Source of the DNA: Phallusia fumigata
Lineage: Eukaryota > Chordata > Ascidiacea > Phlebobranchia > Ascidiidae
DNA: 27,749 bases
Assembly (NCBI GenBank): GCA_008931825.1
Contig: QXVZ01027986.1
Coordinates: 1 to 27,749, forward strand
Reading direction: 5' to 3'
Shown here piece after piece: positions 1 through 12,579 of the stretch. Position 1 is the first letter of the stretch. Every line of letters starts with the position of its first letter. Made by a program: the position numbers and the translations under genes. Under the pieces are notes generated by a model, which was not told the origin of the DNA, made no database searches, and saw only the letters and a list, made by a program, of their open reading frames with translations.

Positions 1-188
1 TTAAGAGGGGTAATTTACACGTGGGTGTTCTAGGTAATTTGATTATCACACTCCAAGAGTATTTAGGTGCTGCTGTTGCTCACTTAAGCCCAAATTGGGT
101 TGTATTTTGCCCCATGCGAGCCATGAAAACTTGGAGATTTTATAGAAACTTGATGTTTGAGTCCGCATGGTTTTATCACAACTTGCAG

Positions 189-860
189 TTTGTGGAAACG
201 TATTTTGTCTTTGGGGTATTTTAGGGCTTAGATTTAGTTCTCTTATTTACTGACCAAATTTGTCAGATTTGAATGTGCATTACATTTTTTAGGACTTTTG
301 TACGCAAACGGCCTATTTTTGATCTACGCACTTCCCGACAGCGCTTGTACCTATAGCGCTGCATTTTGGCCACCAGCAAAGCATGCAATGAAAAGTTACG
401 AGTTTAACAAGTACCGTTTTGTTCCACCTTTCTCGCTGCTCCCGCACACGGTATTTCCCGGTTCGACTCCGGTACAACGCGTAGATGATGACAACCGTCA
501 GGAAAAGGATAAGGATAATGGNTTTGTGGAAACGTATTTTGTCTTTGGGGTATTTTAGGGCTTAGATTTAGTTCTCTTATTTACTGACCAAATTTACTGA
601 TGTTCATCTTAATGTGCATTACATTTTTTTGGACTTTTGTACGCAAACGGCCTATTTTTGATCTACGCACTTCCCGACAACGCTTGTACCTATAGCGCTG
701 CATTTTGGCCACCAGCAAAGCATGCAATGAAAAGTTACGAGTTTAACAAGTACCGTTTTGTTCCACCTTTCTCGCTGCTCCCGCACACGGTATTTCCCGG
801 TTCGACTCCGGTACAACGCGTAGATGATGACAACCGTCAGGAAAAGGATAAGGATAATGG
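189..860. repeat. Direct repeat flanking N at 522 (probable unmerged haplotypes)
   Basis: 189-521 is repeated at 523-860, with scattered substitutions and a small replaced patch near 265 versus 598. The left copy ends exactly at the N, inside the TM exon. One coding change (Val/Ala in the tail) separates the copies. This looks like two overlapping contig ends placed side by side. Confidence 0.9.
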
Positions 861-869
861 ACCCTAGTA
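652..869 (-). CDS. PAN-mucin-EGF gene exon 6: transmembrane segment and tail
   Basis: It encodes VLGSIILILFLTVVIIYALY, a clear TM helix, followed by a basic stop-transfer stretch (RSRTGKYRVREQRER) and then a less convincing tail to a stop at 652. Two acceptors fit phase 1: ggcag before 869, or aatag before 878, which would add three residues. Possible donors inside the tail (for example after KT or at GAAAG|gtgg) mean the true C terminus could lie outside the window. A second copy, missing its first few bases, sits at 313-521 beside the N at 522. Confidence 0.7.
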
Positions 870-3800
870 CTGCCACCGCTATTATGTAGGAAGGCACACC
901 AGCTTAACAACAAAAGACGAAAGTGATAAAATAGGCATCAAGTTACAAATAAATTCAAATAGACATAGAGTCAGTTGAATAGTAAAACTCTGAGGATTAG
1001 TTAATAAAAAGAAAAAATTCTGCTAACCTGCTATCGCTGATCTCTTTTCACAGTGTTTTCCGTCGAATCCTTTCGCGCAGACACATTCGGAGCTGGCGTA
1101 GTTAATGTTCGCTTTCGTATCTTTGCTTGAAATAACCCACTCGCATTTACCACCGTTCTTGCAATCTTTTGGACAATCTGTGTGAGATAAAAAGTTCATT
1201 ATTTACAGAAACACACTAAATGTCAAACTAAAAAAGTAGAATAAACTAGAAATTTGGCAAAAACATTTTTTAACAGTAACGCTTTTGTGCATCTACATCA
1301 AAAAAGAAATGATATTAATAATGCATTGATGGTAAATGTTTACAATGACAATGGATGTCATGCAATGAGATACATAAACGCAAGATGCATACGTCACACA
1401 CAAATATCACGTGTCACAAAAAACCTAATTTACAAGATCACAAACTTACTGCTTGAGGTTGTTTCTTCGCCAACGATGGCTAGGGTGCTGCCCGCTACTG
1501 CAGGACGATCGCTGGCCGTGACTTTGATTGTCGTTTTTGCGGTCGTGGTAGTATCTGGCAAGATTGTAACCGTTTCAGTCGTCGCAGTAACAGCAACCGG
1601 AGGGGTCGCCAAATCGGTAGCTAGGCCAGTACCAGGTGACGTGCTAACGACTCCTGTGGTGGCCACGTCACCACCGGTAGTCGACGTAATGCGCGCCTGC
1701 ACACTAGTGGCGGTAGTAAGCTTTATAGTAGTGCTAGTTGAGGCACTAGTTACGGTTGAGCGCTCGGTAGAGACAAACTCTGTCGTCTTGGGTGCGGAAG
1801 TTTCACCTTCAGTAACAGCTTGGTTGGTGGAAGTAATGATAGTACTGGTGGTGCCGGTGATGACGTCAGGACTTGTAGCCGGTTCAGTTTGGTTGTCAGC
1901 AGTAGTGTCCGGTGTTGTTTCGTTCGCCAAATACGGCGTTGTGAAGTTCATTGTCTCTGGCGCTACGGTCGTGTTATCTGCGACCCATAAGAAAGATTTG
2001 GCGACGGTTCGAAACCCACGTCACATGGTACTGGTTAGAAACGCATGCTGAAGGTGCCGGGAACAAGATCGCGCATTTGCAGCGCATCAGTCTCCGGCAT
2101 CGAAAACCCTCCATGATTAATGGCAACAAAGGGAATGGAAAGGAAACACAGACATATATCTCCAGGAATATTGCGTCCCGTGGCTTGATATAGTCGGGGA
2201 GTCCGTCCAGAAAAGTTGTAAAAAAAGAAAGCGAAAGACTGAGGTAGCTTTTCAAGAGGCAGAAGTAGGATTAACATATTTGTAAGAAATTTGAAATTAG
2301 AATTGGTGTCAGATGCCGAATCAGGATGATACAATAACTCTACAGCGATTATTTCCATTTTCTGATTCCTTACTGGAAGTTGTTTGCGTGCAAGTAAAGC
2401 TTCCGAGGAACACGACGTTAGAAATCGTACCCAGAAGCCTGGCCACGCCAAGAATTGGGATTAAAGACACTAGGTGAAATGTGAGATGATCACTACTCGG
2501 AACTTTCCAGTCATTCGGACGCACATTATGATGCAGGTTAGGAGAAAGTCAATTCATGCAACAGACATGCGAAATGCTAAATGCTTGGTAAAAAAACAAA
2601 CTTACCTCCTGGATAAACGCGATGGTAATGACGGAAGATAGTCGTCTTCTTGAGTTGGGCATCTTTGTGGAAACGGGTAATGTTCATAATGATACACATT
2701 TCCAGCACTTCAGAGTAGCTGAGTGATTTGCACTCGAAACTGAAATGTATTTTGTTAGAATTAAAATTAGTAAACTTAGGTAAACAAGTCGTTAACAATT
2801 CTTTATTTACAGTTCATACGAACGTTTACATTTTTGACAATTTTTGTTTGGACAATTTAGTTCACAAATTAGTTTTGTTTCTATTAGAACAATTAGACTC
2901 ACTCTGATTCTCTGCAGCATATTGCGACGCAATCTTCGAACGAGGTCCCGTTGTAAATAATGAAATGCTCCTTTACCCCCTGCAGGTAGGTGTCATTGTA
3001 TCCTTTCCACGACGTGAAGCATTCTGCAGAAGAAAGAAAATAAGTTAAGTGTGACAGCCTAAATATGCGACGGCTGTGTGATCATGTGCAAATGATACGT
3101 ATCTTGACATCTATAAGTAAGTCAGGTGCAAATGTATGCCGGACATAGCAGCTTTTGGGACGGAGGCTTGCGGATCATATTTTATACCCGGTAATCCTCA
3201 AACATGTCCATATATCGCAAACGGGACGCCAGACCAAGATTATCCGACAGAGGAATTTGATCTCGTGGATTTTGGAAGATGGACGGTGACTCCCAAATCC
3301 GGGCTGGGTTAAAGTCTTTACCACCGCGACATTAATTCAAGATGGCGGGCGGCGCCTGTCACAAACAAACTCTGTCTGACGTCAAACACGCGCGCGGCTT
3401 TGCTGGACACCATTCAAGGTCGTTAGCGAGAAAAGTGGACCGTCATGCATCACCCTTAAAAACAGTGACAAGTGCAAATCGTCTTATTTGCGTGCAAGAC
3501 AAACGGAGATTGTCAATCATTTTCCAACAACTTCAACACTTCGATCTGAGCAATGAGAAAAAGAAAATTGCCTCCTAAATTGTCGTCCCGCCTCGCAGCA
3601 ACTTTTTCTTTTTTGGGGAGAGATGTTTAACCCAGCGCCATATTTTGGGTCCAAGCCAGGTCTGAGTTATACATAGTTTCTTATCAATACGATTCGCCAA
3701 GGAAAGCGTGTTTGTAATGATAATTTCCATTTATTAGCGTAAATATCGTCCGATGCGTTTTACCCAAAATATTGTATTTAAAACACCTTACTTTCGTCTG

Positions 3801-5448
3801 TTTGCGTTTAAACTACACATTAATATGCAAAATTACAACGTGACTACAGAACGACTCTTTTCCCAGGGACAGCAACAGAACAGCATTTAAATTAAATAAC
3901 ACCATGCTGGCCATGGCTTCGGTGCGCTGGCTAATCTTGCGAAGTCGTTGTTGCAGTTGCCGCAGGCGAAGACAAAAGTTTGATTGCGCTTACAGACTGT
4001 CGACCCTATTGTTCATTGCCAGGACATACCGCGCATGGCAGCCTTTGATATTATTGTGCGATGATTTAAGTCGGCATGAAATGAGGAAAACAAACTCGAA
4101 ATGAGGAAAACAAACACGATATATTATAATTCAAGTACTGTCCAATTTTTCTAAAAGATGCAAACGCTTTGTAATTGAACGTGAACAAATCTTTTGAGCC
4201 TTGCATGACAAAACCAGTTGGTTGTTAAAAGGCATGACTTCACTTCGACGTTATGGCGATCAAATTGCGAAATCGTGCATCCGATAACATCTAGACGGCT
4301 CCGGCGCTGACGCATCGAACACCAAACCACCGACGCGACTGCGTTTGGTTTGCTTTGTATTAATTGTATGTTTTTTTCGCCTTAAGACGTAGAAACTTGA
4401 CTTATGTTGAGTGCGACTCTGCATTCCCGTGTGTATTAAAAATGAACGTGAAAATTAAGTTTCCTGTGAGTAGCAATTATGTACAAGTTGCCGTGTATCC
4501 GTGGGGACAGCAGTGCGTTTAATTCGAGTTCACTTCCACCGCTAAAAATACCAGAGCTGCTATGACAGGCTGTATTTACTTTAAATGCTTCAGTAGAAAA
4601 TATAGACAGGGATTTTTTTCGGAAATCGTGCTACACTGTTGATAAAATCTACGGGAGGCGTATTACTACGCACAACACACTCTGTCGGTCGGATAAAGGT
4701 TTAGGACGATTCTCTTAATGATGTTATCAAAATATCTCAAATTTACCGTCAACACGGGCGAAAAGACGAGATCAAAATTATTCATTAAATATGTTGTCGC
4801 TTCGCCAGCTGTCATCAGCATTATTTACAGCCTGATCGAGAACTCTGCATTCACCGAGGGATGAACGGTTACGACCTCAAAGGTTAAGTGCGGTAGAAGG
4901 TTTGTGGGTAACCACAACTAACCAAAATTGATTTACGGCAATTTGTTTCGGGGAGTGCTGGTGGTGTATATGCTGATGAATTCCGTGACCAATCGCACTG
5001 GTAACTGTGTCGCCAACTTGCACAATTTCCCAGTGTTGTCGTGGCTAATACACACTACCGACTGACTGCCATACGCAATTGTACGAAAATTATTTTTCCT
5101 TCCCAGCTTTTGTACAATTAACAAAAATGCACCATAATAAACAAGCTTAGGAATTTTATGCCTGTAAATCAATAATATTTTTCTTGGCGAACTGTTTCGC
5201 ACATAGGTACCAAACTGCAACCTAGGTCACAGTCTTGGAAATTAACCCAAACTTATTTCAAATGAAAATGCAATTTAAGACGACACCGTACCTCCTTCGT
5301 CGGTGGTAGCAGCTGCCGGCACAGCAGTCGCATCTGCACTTCCTTCTGCTAACATGTTTTGGCGGAAGACTACATCGCCCGATGCATGGTGACAAGACAG
5401 CATCAAGAGCACAACGGTTGCACACAGCATTTTCGAAATTCTGCACAT
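652..5448 (-). CDS. PAN/apple - mucin-like - EGF-like type I membrane protein, six coding exons
   Basis: Joining 5448-5292, 3023-2903, 2739-2606, 1977-1450, 1177-1028 and 869-652 gives 1,308 nt, or 435 codons plus stop, with no frame break and GT-AG borders throughout. Order of parts: signal peptide (about residues 1-24); PAN/apple domain (about 54-130, Cys-rich, with an EFEC-like core read as DFECKSLSYSEVLEMC); Thr/Ser-rich stalk (about 138-313), expected to be heavily O-glycosylated; six-Cys EGF-like domain (about 315-356); TM helix (about 364-383); basic tail. It is a predicted cell-surface protein with extracellular N terminus. PAN and EGF domains bind proteins or glycans in known families, so adhesion or recognition is a fair inference, but no ligand or ortholog is recognised. 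The tail may be wrong: the last exon could splice further left, outside the window. Architecture is confident; identity is unknown. Confidence 0.82.
1028..1177 (-). CDS. PAN-mucin-EGF gene exon 5: EGF-like domain
   Basis: Acceptor tcacacag|ATTGTCC, donor ATAGCAG|gttagc; 150 nt, phase 1-1. It encodes CPKDCKNGGKC, a long loop, then CVCAKGFDGKHC: six Cys with the C-x3-C-x5-C ... C-x-C-x8-C pattern and the GF-x-G-x-x-C end of EGF-like domains. The loop between Cys 3 and 4 is longer than usual (19 residues). No clear calcium-binding consensus is seen. Confidence 0.92.
1450..1977 (-). CDS. PAN-mucin-EGF gene exon 4: Thr-rich mucin-like stalk
   Basis: Acceptor gggtcgcag|ATAACACG, donor TCAAGCA|gtaagt; 528 nt, phase 1-1. 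About 175 residues, extremely rich in Thr with Ser, Ala, Val and Pro and without Cys, plus several N-glycosylation sequons near its start. Low-complexity Thr/Ser tracts of this kind are O-glycosylated stalks that hold domains off the membrane. No exact tandem unit is visible. The opposite strand also stays open as a Val-rich frame because antisense of ACN codons is NGT. Confidence 0.85.
1978..2605 (-). other. Intron 3 of the PAN-mucin-EGF gene
   Basis: Bounded by gtaagt at 2605 and gggtcgcag at 1978. Several short open frames occur on both strands, but none has domain resemblance or consistent splice borders. Confidence 0.7.
2606..2739 (-). CDS. PAN-mucin-EGF gene exon 3: second half of PAN/apple domain
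   Basis: Acceptor atttcag|TTTCGAG, donor AGGAG|gtaagt; 134 nt, phase 2 in and phase 1 out. It begins FECKSLSYSEVLEMC, the F-x-C-x-S-x-x-Y core strand pair of PAN/apple domains. The exon 2-3 boundary falls inside the domain, so the two exons form one phase 1-1 module. Confidence 0.85.
2903..3023 (-). CDS. PAN-mucin-EGF gene exon 2: first half of PAN/apple domain
   Basis: Acceptor ctgcag|AATGC, donor TCAGA|gtgagt; 121 nt, enters in phase 1 and leaves in phase 2. It encodes CFTSWKGYNDTY and then SFEDCVAICC, with the Cys spacing and the '.sfedC...C...' helix typical of PAN_1 domains. Two N-glycosylation sequons (NDT, NGT) are present. Confidence 0.85.
3024..5291 (-). other. Intron 1 of the PAN-mucin-EGF gene (about 2.3 kb)
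   Basis: No supported exon. A 20-bp unit (AATGAGGAAAACAAAC core) is tandemly doubled around 4078-4117. A GC-richer patch near 3330-3430 contains a TGACGTCA site. First introns often hold regulatory elements, but nothing here proves one. Confidence 0.6.
4078..4117. repeat. Short tandem direct repeat in intron 1 of the PAN gene
   Basis: Two adjacent 20-bp units, GAAATGAGGAAAACAAAC followed by TC or AC, in head-to-tail order. Confidence 0.8.
5292..5448 (-). CDS. PAN-mucin-EGF gene exon 1: signal peptide
   Basis: The start is put at the ATG giving MCRISKMLCATVVLLMLSC, a hydrophobic leader with likely cleavage after HHASG; an internal ATG six codons on would also work. The frame is open upstream to 5574, but those residues do not improve the leader. 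The exon ends GGA-G|gtacgg, phase 1, and the G completes a Glu codon with exon 2. Known: secreted metazoan proteins often have a signal exon ending in phase 1. Confidence 0.75.
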
Positions 5449-5744
5449 AAAGTGATTTGACACCGGTAAAATTAAAGCAACGTAACAGGTGTCATAAAAT
5501 TCCATGCAAATAAAGGTCTTATTAGGGTCGAAACGTTGAATAAGCTTAACAACTGAGACAACAATAATGTACAATTAGTGATTTTAGAAGTCGTCGACAT
5601 GGATACTTATCAATGGCATTGCAAAGGGCTTAGAAGTATATTGCCCGCTTTGTGAGAAAGTTAACGTAATTCGCAACACAGGGTCTGAATCAAAGCGGTA
5701 ATAAACTCTAAAACAAGCTAAAATTACCCGATACTGAGATTGGC

Positions 5745-5751
5745 ATTTATA
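5745..5751 (-). promoter_or_regulatory. Possible TATA box of the PAN-mucin-EGF gene
   Basis: The minus strand reads TATAAAT, about 300 bases upstream of the chosen ATG. No initiator is identified, and AT-rich sequence gives such matches by chance. Confidence 0.25.
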
Positions 5752-8700
5752 CGATTGATATAGTCCTACTAACCCCTAGTTGGGTTATAAAACAGATGGA
5801 AAATTGGCGGTCTCTCAACAGACCCAGGCTGAGAACTACAGGCTTCGCGCGGCCAGCAAGTGCAATTAGTTCGTCGTGTCCGCAATATCGGGTGGTGATG
5901 GACGCCCTTTGCGTGCGGGCAGGGCAGTCAAAAATGGACCACATCGATAATTCGCATGCGCAAACTGTCAGGTTTATTTTGTCAAGCGACCTGGAAAGGA
6001 TGGACGCGATACGTCATGACATTATCCGGCCAGCTCCGCAGGCGATGGACAGGCCAACCGCGTCATAAACTGGCGACACAGGCTATTTTGTCTTAACCGC
6101 TTCTAGTTAACACCATGTTTTCTGACAGGACAATTTATAACTTTAATCAGCCTCTTTACGCACGTATATTGATCTTTTGACTTACAGATATCTCATTTAA
6201 GCACCGGGTGTCATTTAGCTCAACAGCAATTTCGCTAATAAAAAAGAGTATTGTACTGTTGTTTTTACTCGTGCGGTAGGCAGCTTGCAGCAAATTGACA
6301 TTCGTTTAGAACGCGTCCCACAAGTCGTTATCCTGATGCTGCACACGAGCTTTTCCTGCGTGATCAATAATTTATACCACGCAACAGAGAGAAATAAAAA
6401 TTAATTTAGCCAGCATCTGATAAAATATATGTAGACCACCGCGACAAGGAAGTGTTAGCTGCCTAAACAATTTGCTCTGCACATTGAAGCCTTGTGTTCA
6501 AAGTGTCAAAAGTTTTAAACATAAAGTTTTAATAATCTTATGCACACGTTGCGTTCCATGAGAGAGTTTTATTTTTGTCACAAAATTTGCATCCTTGATG
6601 GTATCATTACCGTTAATTAGAATAACCGTTAATTAGTCCTGATCTTTCCCATGTGTTGAAATCCGAATAATAAACTTTTGTAATTTTCAGAGCGACTGTC
6701 AAAACCATGCTCTTAAGTGTGAGTTTGTTCTGTGATTTCTATCTGAAAGGCAAGAGCAACGTGCAGTGAGATTATCTCACATTGTCTTGTATATTGATTT
6801 ACAGTGGGCTCTACCGTGAAGAGCACCAATTAAACTTTGCTGCGAACTTTTGTGGCAAAGGGCGAACGCTGTAAAACGACTCATTGCGTATTGACCGATT
6901 GTGCGTCGACAACTCGCCCCATAGGCCCCGAAACATAGGTAGAATCACAAGACGATAGTGACCACTAATATTGAGAACCACGTTTTAATTGCTCACACCT
7001 AAAAGTCTTCAATTCCTTACGTAGTTAATAATTTTCTGTGATCCACTGTTCTTCGAACAAGTGCGTTCCTGAGCAACAAAGGAGAACTTGTCTTTGCCAC
7101 GAAAAGACCACAAAACAACAGGTGTCTATCATGAGTTGACGCGATAATTAGCATACGCCATTGGTAAAAATTCCTCATTGATAATAGCCAATAATTTTCT
7201 TTGTACGCTTTAGGTTTGCCCAAGATCATCATTGGGCACTTGAGGCGTCCAGAAAGGCAAGCCTCCATAGTCTTGTTGTTAACCACTTTACGAGCGTCGT
7301 AAACTGACCAATTCGCGCATTGTGAGGAATGTGGATCGCGGCCGTGCGAAAAGATAAAATTACGAGCTCGTGCGCACTGTGTCGAGATAACAGAACGGAC
7401 CGAAGGTGAGAGCAACGTGTCCGTTTAAAGGTATTTTCCACCACGCGCCGTTTGTGGCACATAAAACGAGGCTTAATTCGCCGAAGCCGGTATTATATTT
7501 ATGATGTGACCATTATCTTGTTTCAACACGATTGACAGCAGCCATTGACACGTGTATGTTTTATCCTAACAATAACACGTTGTAATTTGCCCCTGATTTA
7601 TTAATTACGACGTACCAAACAAGCTTCGTTTACAAACGATAAACAGCTAATAAGACGCAATAGCTACGGTGCCTGCCCTCTGACAGGTGAGCTTTAAATC
7701 ACGTGTTTACACCTAAGCGAATTTCAAAGACCGCAGCACGGTGTATCCATACAACATACGGATTTCACCTTACCACCTCGGAAAATCCGTGACGTAAACT
7801 ACACAAACTAAGACGATTTAGGCATCTTACGTGATGTCACAAGCTCGCCTAGTTGTGTTTTAACCTCCACATTCGCGCACGGATCGGCTTCGGATTTCGG
7901 GATTAAAGTAACAATGCAATGTACCGTACTCCCAATTAAGAGGATGACGTGTTCGTGGCAATACATTTAAAAATATTAAGCTTTCTGCTGGAAGCATATA
8001 AGGAATGCCCCTCGTTTGTTTTTCGGTACAGATTCAAACTCTTGTTTAGGGTTAAACAACGGAATATGACAAAAACTAAAATTACAACCATGACTCAAAA
8101 CCGCTTCAAAATCATTGATTTAATGGGATTATAATTTAGAATCGGCCAAGGGAAAATGTTACCGGGCAAGTTGTTCAGCATTATATGCGACACACACACC
8201 TATTGCATTTGCATTAAGAACCACGTGTACGTTACTGACACGACGACAATGGTTTTGGTTTACAAATATTGACGTATCGAATTCCGTGAGAAAGAACTCG
8301 CATCACATACCTGACACCGGGGAGTTGTATGCAGCCATTAGCTCCCGTGTATACGCTAGTTAGTATAGATGTGCGAAAAATCGATAAAAAGATTTTGAAA
8401 CGAAAACCAAATGAGTTAGCAAAAAAACTTTACGATTTTACTAAATTGAACATTTAGCATCAAAGTATGCATTAATTTTTAATATCATCAATTTTGAAAA
8501 ATAAATTCATAAGAAAGAAGCTATTTGATGAGGTTTCGCGCGTAAATTTGGTTTCAAATAGGGTTTTACTTCATAAAAAGTGTCAAGCTTTATTCGGGTC
8601 ACAAATTTTCCCAGTGAACAAAGGCAGATGCATTAATTTGTTGGAGATCTCTCCGCCTTGCCCGGACGCTACGCAAGTAAGTGGCTGATTTAAGATCAAA

Positions 8701-11700
8701 GTGCCGCTGGGTGTTGCCCGCCGCCCAACCTCCCGTAATCATTGATCTTTGAAAAACAAGCGAGCAGCGGAGGCATTTTTCCAATCAATTATCCGGCTAT
8801 TTTCGCGCGTTCGGGAACCGGTGCGGTCGCGCTGTGTGGATGATTGCACGGAAATGCGACGAAATTTAGTTTGCGGTTGTCCGGAGACAAATGTTCCGCC
8901 CATATATGGATGTTCCCTTGCGAGAGAGAGGAAGCAGAAACCTTTACATGTCATCGTTTTGTTGAGTGGCATAATATTTCTTTTCACAAATCTAATGCGT
9001 TTAACGTGTTCCGTTTCGGATATTTGCAAAATCTTGCACTTGCCACCTAATTTAAAAGTTTGTCAACGACTTCCCTTCTACATTTGACCCAAATATCTGT
9101 GACTACCAAAACTTATTATAATTATCTTTATGTAATGCTGCGGCAACTCAAGGCTTGGAAGCGACTAAATACAATCTGTTTTGTTTTTAAAAAGCAGTAT
9201 ATCATGATTTTATAAGAGGTTGTAGAGCGTACGCACATACGTTAACATCGTATATTGTTTACTCCATTTCGAAGTTAAACCAACGTTCAACCTGCATAAC
9301 ACAGAGAAGATGTAAACCTACCTTGATGTGTAGTTGTCCATTGTACGATATACAGACAAATCTCCCTTGTAGGTGTTGTTTGCTTTTTGTTATTGTTTGG
9401 ATCTCACTTTGCCTTCTCTCGGTGTAATAGCGGCTTATCTGCGAACTCCGCTTGTTCTGGTCGTCCGAGGTGTCTGAGATGATCTGGGTCCTTTGAGAGC
9501 CAATTACGGATCTGAACTGACTGTGACGCCCCTTTAGCAAGGTTTGGCTGTGGCGAGATAATACTGGCTTGTACCCGGTCTTCAGTTGGGAAAGGTTGGC
9601 GATTAAGCTTGGGCAAGGCTTCCAGCTGCAGTTCGTGATTTGAACAAGTGATGGTCCGGAGCAACGAAACTTAGTTATTTCTATTGAATCCTGATAGCCT
9701 TGAGCGAGAAGAAAAAATGCAGACGGCTTTAATTTACGACCCAGTGTGCCAATTAATATCCGACGAACTCCGAGAGTTTGAGCTAATTAAGTGTTCGCGC
9801 GCAGGCGAAGTGCATTTTTGGGCGAAGTTTGGTTGTTTGTCTAAAATTGCCTTCAATGGCGTCGCGCTGTCATGTAAATACACCCACATAACCAACTAGG
9901 CCATTATAGACATAACCGCGTTGATTGCTGGCAGTAATTTGAGATACTTATGGACACCCATCAAATGCACTTCAAAATCAAATGCATTGCACCAAAGCAC
10001 CTGAAATTAAGAACTTTTGCAGCACTCGCTAATAACATGCACTCCTTTTCATTAGCATAAATAGAGCTGTCTGTTCTACACTCCCCCCTTCCACTTGAAC
10101 TACACCTCATACTATGAACACGTTTCCTGCCGGACTTGCTATTTAACCGCTCCGCAGCGCTGCCGTCAAAAGTTTAGAGCCCGGAGCAGTTTACCGTCTC
10201 TTGTTATTGCAGTAAAATCGCCACCCTCGTTACTTGATGATACGTCGTTTTTACATTCCAGCTACTAAACTCCCCTTCAAACTTTCTACCATCAGTTATC
10301 CATTACCAAAACCCGCTGGCGATTTTCGGAACCAAACTGTTCTTGGGCAAAATCTATTTTTTTCCGAAATCGCAGACGAGGAATTAGTATAGCATTTTTT
10401 TAGCGCATTATTGCTGATGAGTAGAGTGACTAGTCATATCAAACTGGAACAACCTCACACAGCTTCTCAGCTGCTTTGCTGCTACGTCACCGATGGCTTA
10501 TGAGGAGCCGCTGCATTATTCAGGAGATAAGTTTCTTGAGAAAGGCGCACGCAATCTCCCGATCAACAACAGCTCGGTTTCGTGTAAACCCGGACTATAA
10601 CATCTTAACGTATTAATGCTCAATAGGCGACCCTAGTCCGCCATTATTGCCATTTAACATGTGGGAACTACTTGGTCACAACCAATGAGTTGGTTAATTA
10701 AAGTTTAATAGGAATCAAAAAGAGAGGATTTTTGTATGTTAGAATCACAATGCGCCACAACGTTCAAAACCACGGGAACTGCCCAACGCCAAAGAAATTC
10801 AAACCTAAAAAGTTTTTGGAGTTGGCACAAATTCAGGATAAAAAATGACGTGAATTGCACTTTTATAAAATTTAACTGTTGGTAATTCTGTATCACGCTG
10901 CCTGACAATATTCGGTTTATTTTTTCAGATTACTACCATGCCACTCTTAACAACGCTATTGCCATTCCATTTACTTTGCAGAAGAAACGTAGCTAATCTG
11001 GAAGGAGCGAGTCAATGTCTAATCACACACGACAACAATAAACAGTCGGGTCCCGACTTAGCCCCGATAACACAGGACGCCCAGTATAAACGCGGTATAA
11101 GCTAAACGTGCAAGTCACGACCATTATTGTTTGTAACTTCGCCAAGGTGTGTCTGCTGTAGGTAATCTATGTCGACCTTTACTATTTTACCTTTTGGTCG
11201 GTATTTAAAAATAATTGGAATCCACAATCCCAACAAACCTTCGCTAAATCCTATCGTCTGCAGCTTTTTTGTAAACTTAATTTTTTAATTTTAGTTTTTT
11301 TAATGTCAATACAAAACTAAACCAAATCCCAAAAAGCGTTTACAAACTAAACAACCAAGGACAACATGCTTATTGTTGCATGAAATAATATGCAAGATTT
11401 GTGCTACACTACAAGCCTTTTTTGAATGACAAAATCATGATAAGGTCAATTCTACCTTAAAACGTATATGGTCCCATAGCTCTATCTTTTATCTAAAATA
11501 CTGGGCGGTGGTCTCGACTAAAACAAAATCCAACATTGCAAGCATGCCTTCGACAGCCGAAGTTGATAGTTTACGTGTCCGGGTGCGTGTTCTGCCATAA
11601 CATCTTGCCTCAACTGCCCTCCAGCCTAACGCCTTTACCTTGACCACAAACATATCGGTTTGTTTTGAGACTAAACCTACTGCACTCAACACAACCATAC

Positions 11701-11813
11701 CTTGGCTTGCTTGACACGCGACTGATACGAGCCAAATAACGATACACGAACGTGTGCGTTACTCATATATCGCAAAATCTTCACGGCAAGTCCGTTCCAA
11801 ACCTGCACTCGAT

Positions 11814-12579
11814 ACTGACCCTAATTGCTCTGTAATTTGCCTTCCACGGTTCTGTATCGTAAAGTTAATAGTCGATTTCGGCGTTGAACACGAAAAAGAG
11901 AATGGCGCTTTGACTTCCAAAATCCCACGATCAAGACTTGTTTCAATGCTAATTAATGATTGTTTGTGTTGTGTCTCATTAGGCGGATAAAGAACGATGG
12001 TGGATCGAAACCTCGTCGCTGGCACGTAGCCGATTTAGATAGCGCAATCGTACACACAGTTCGTTTTCTCTTATCCAATGAGGCAAAAGCGATGTCAACA
12101 ATAAATGCGAATTTAAATTAGAATCAAGAGGGACAGAAACTAAACATATGCGAATCCTGGGTCTAAAAACTGCATTTTCAACCTATCANACTGACCCTAA
12201 TTGCTCTGTAATTTGCCTTCGACGGTTCTGTATCGTGAAGTTAATAGTCGATTTCGGCTTTGAACACGAAAAAGAGAATGGCGCTTTGACTTCCAAAATC
12301 CCACCCCTTCATTAGACACGATCAAGACTTGTTTCAATGCTAATTAATGATTGTTTGTGTTGCGTCTCATTGGGCGGATAAAGAACGATGGTGGATCGAA
12401 ACCTCGTCGCTGGCACGTAGCCGATTTAGATAGCGCAATCTTACACACAGTTCGTTTTCTCTTACCCAACGAGCCAAAAGCGATATCAACAACAAATGCG
12501 AACTTAAATTAGAATCAAGAGGGACAGAAATTAAACATACGCAAATCCTGGGTCTAAAAACTGCATTTTCGACCTATCA
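11814..12579. repeat. Direct repeat flanking N at 12189
   Basis: 11814-12188 is repeated at 12190-12579 with a few percent substitutions and a small insertion (CCCCTTCATTAGAC) in the right copy. It is non-coding. Same form as the other gap-flanking repeats. Confidence 0.9.

Noticed and set aside
459-469. Perfect tRNA B-box-like GGTTCGACTCC (and again near 797)
   Set aside because: Lies in the TM exon of the PAN gene; no A box, acceptor stem or cloverleaf can be formed around it.
1254-2051. 265-codon open frame on the plus strand, Val-rich
   Set aside because: It is the antisense of the Thr-rich mucin exon; Thr codons (ACN) read backwards as NGT lack stops and give the Val/Ser/Gly-rich pattern. 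No splice support.
3627-3642. 16-base match TTTAACCCAGCGCCAT shared with 26961-26976
   Set aside because: Isolated match, coding in one place and intronic in the other, with unrelated flanks; compatible with chance in a window this size.
7017-7415. 132-codon open frame, minus strand, in the gene-poor region
   Set aside because: Overlaps another frame, no domain, signal peptide or plausible splice context. Long enough to check against transcripts but not to call.
8749-9087. 112-codon plus-strand frame with a hydrophobic stretch
   Set aside because: Equally long frames overlap it on both strands; no family resemblance.
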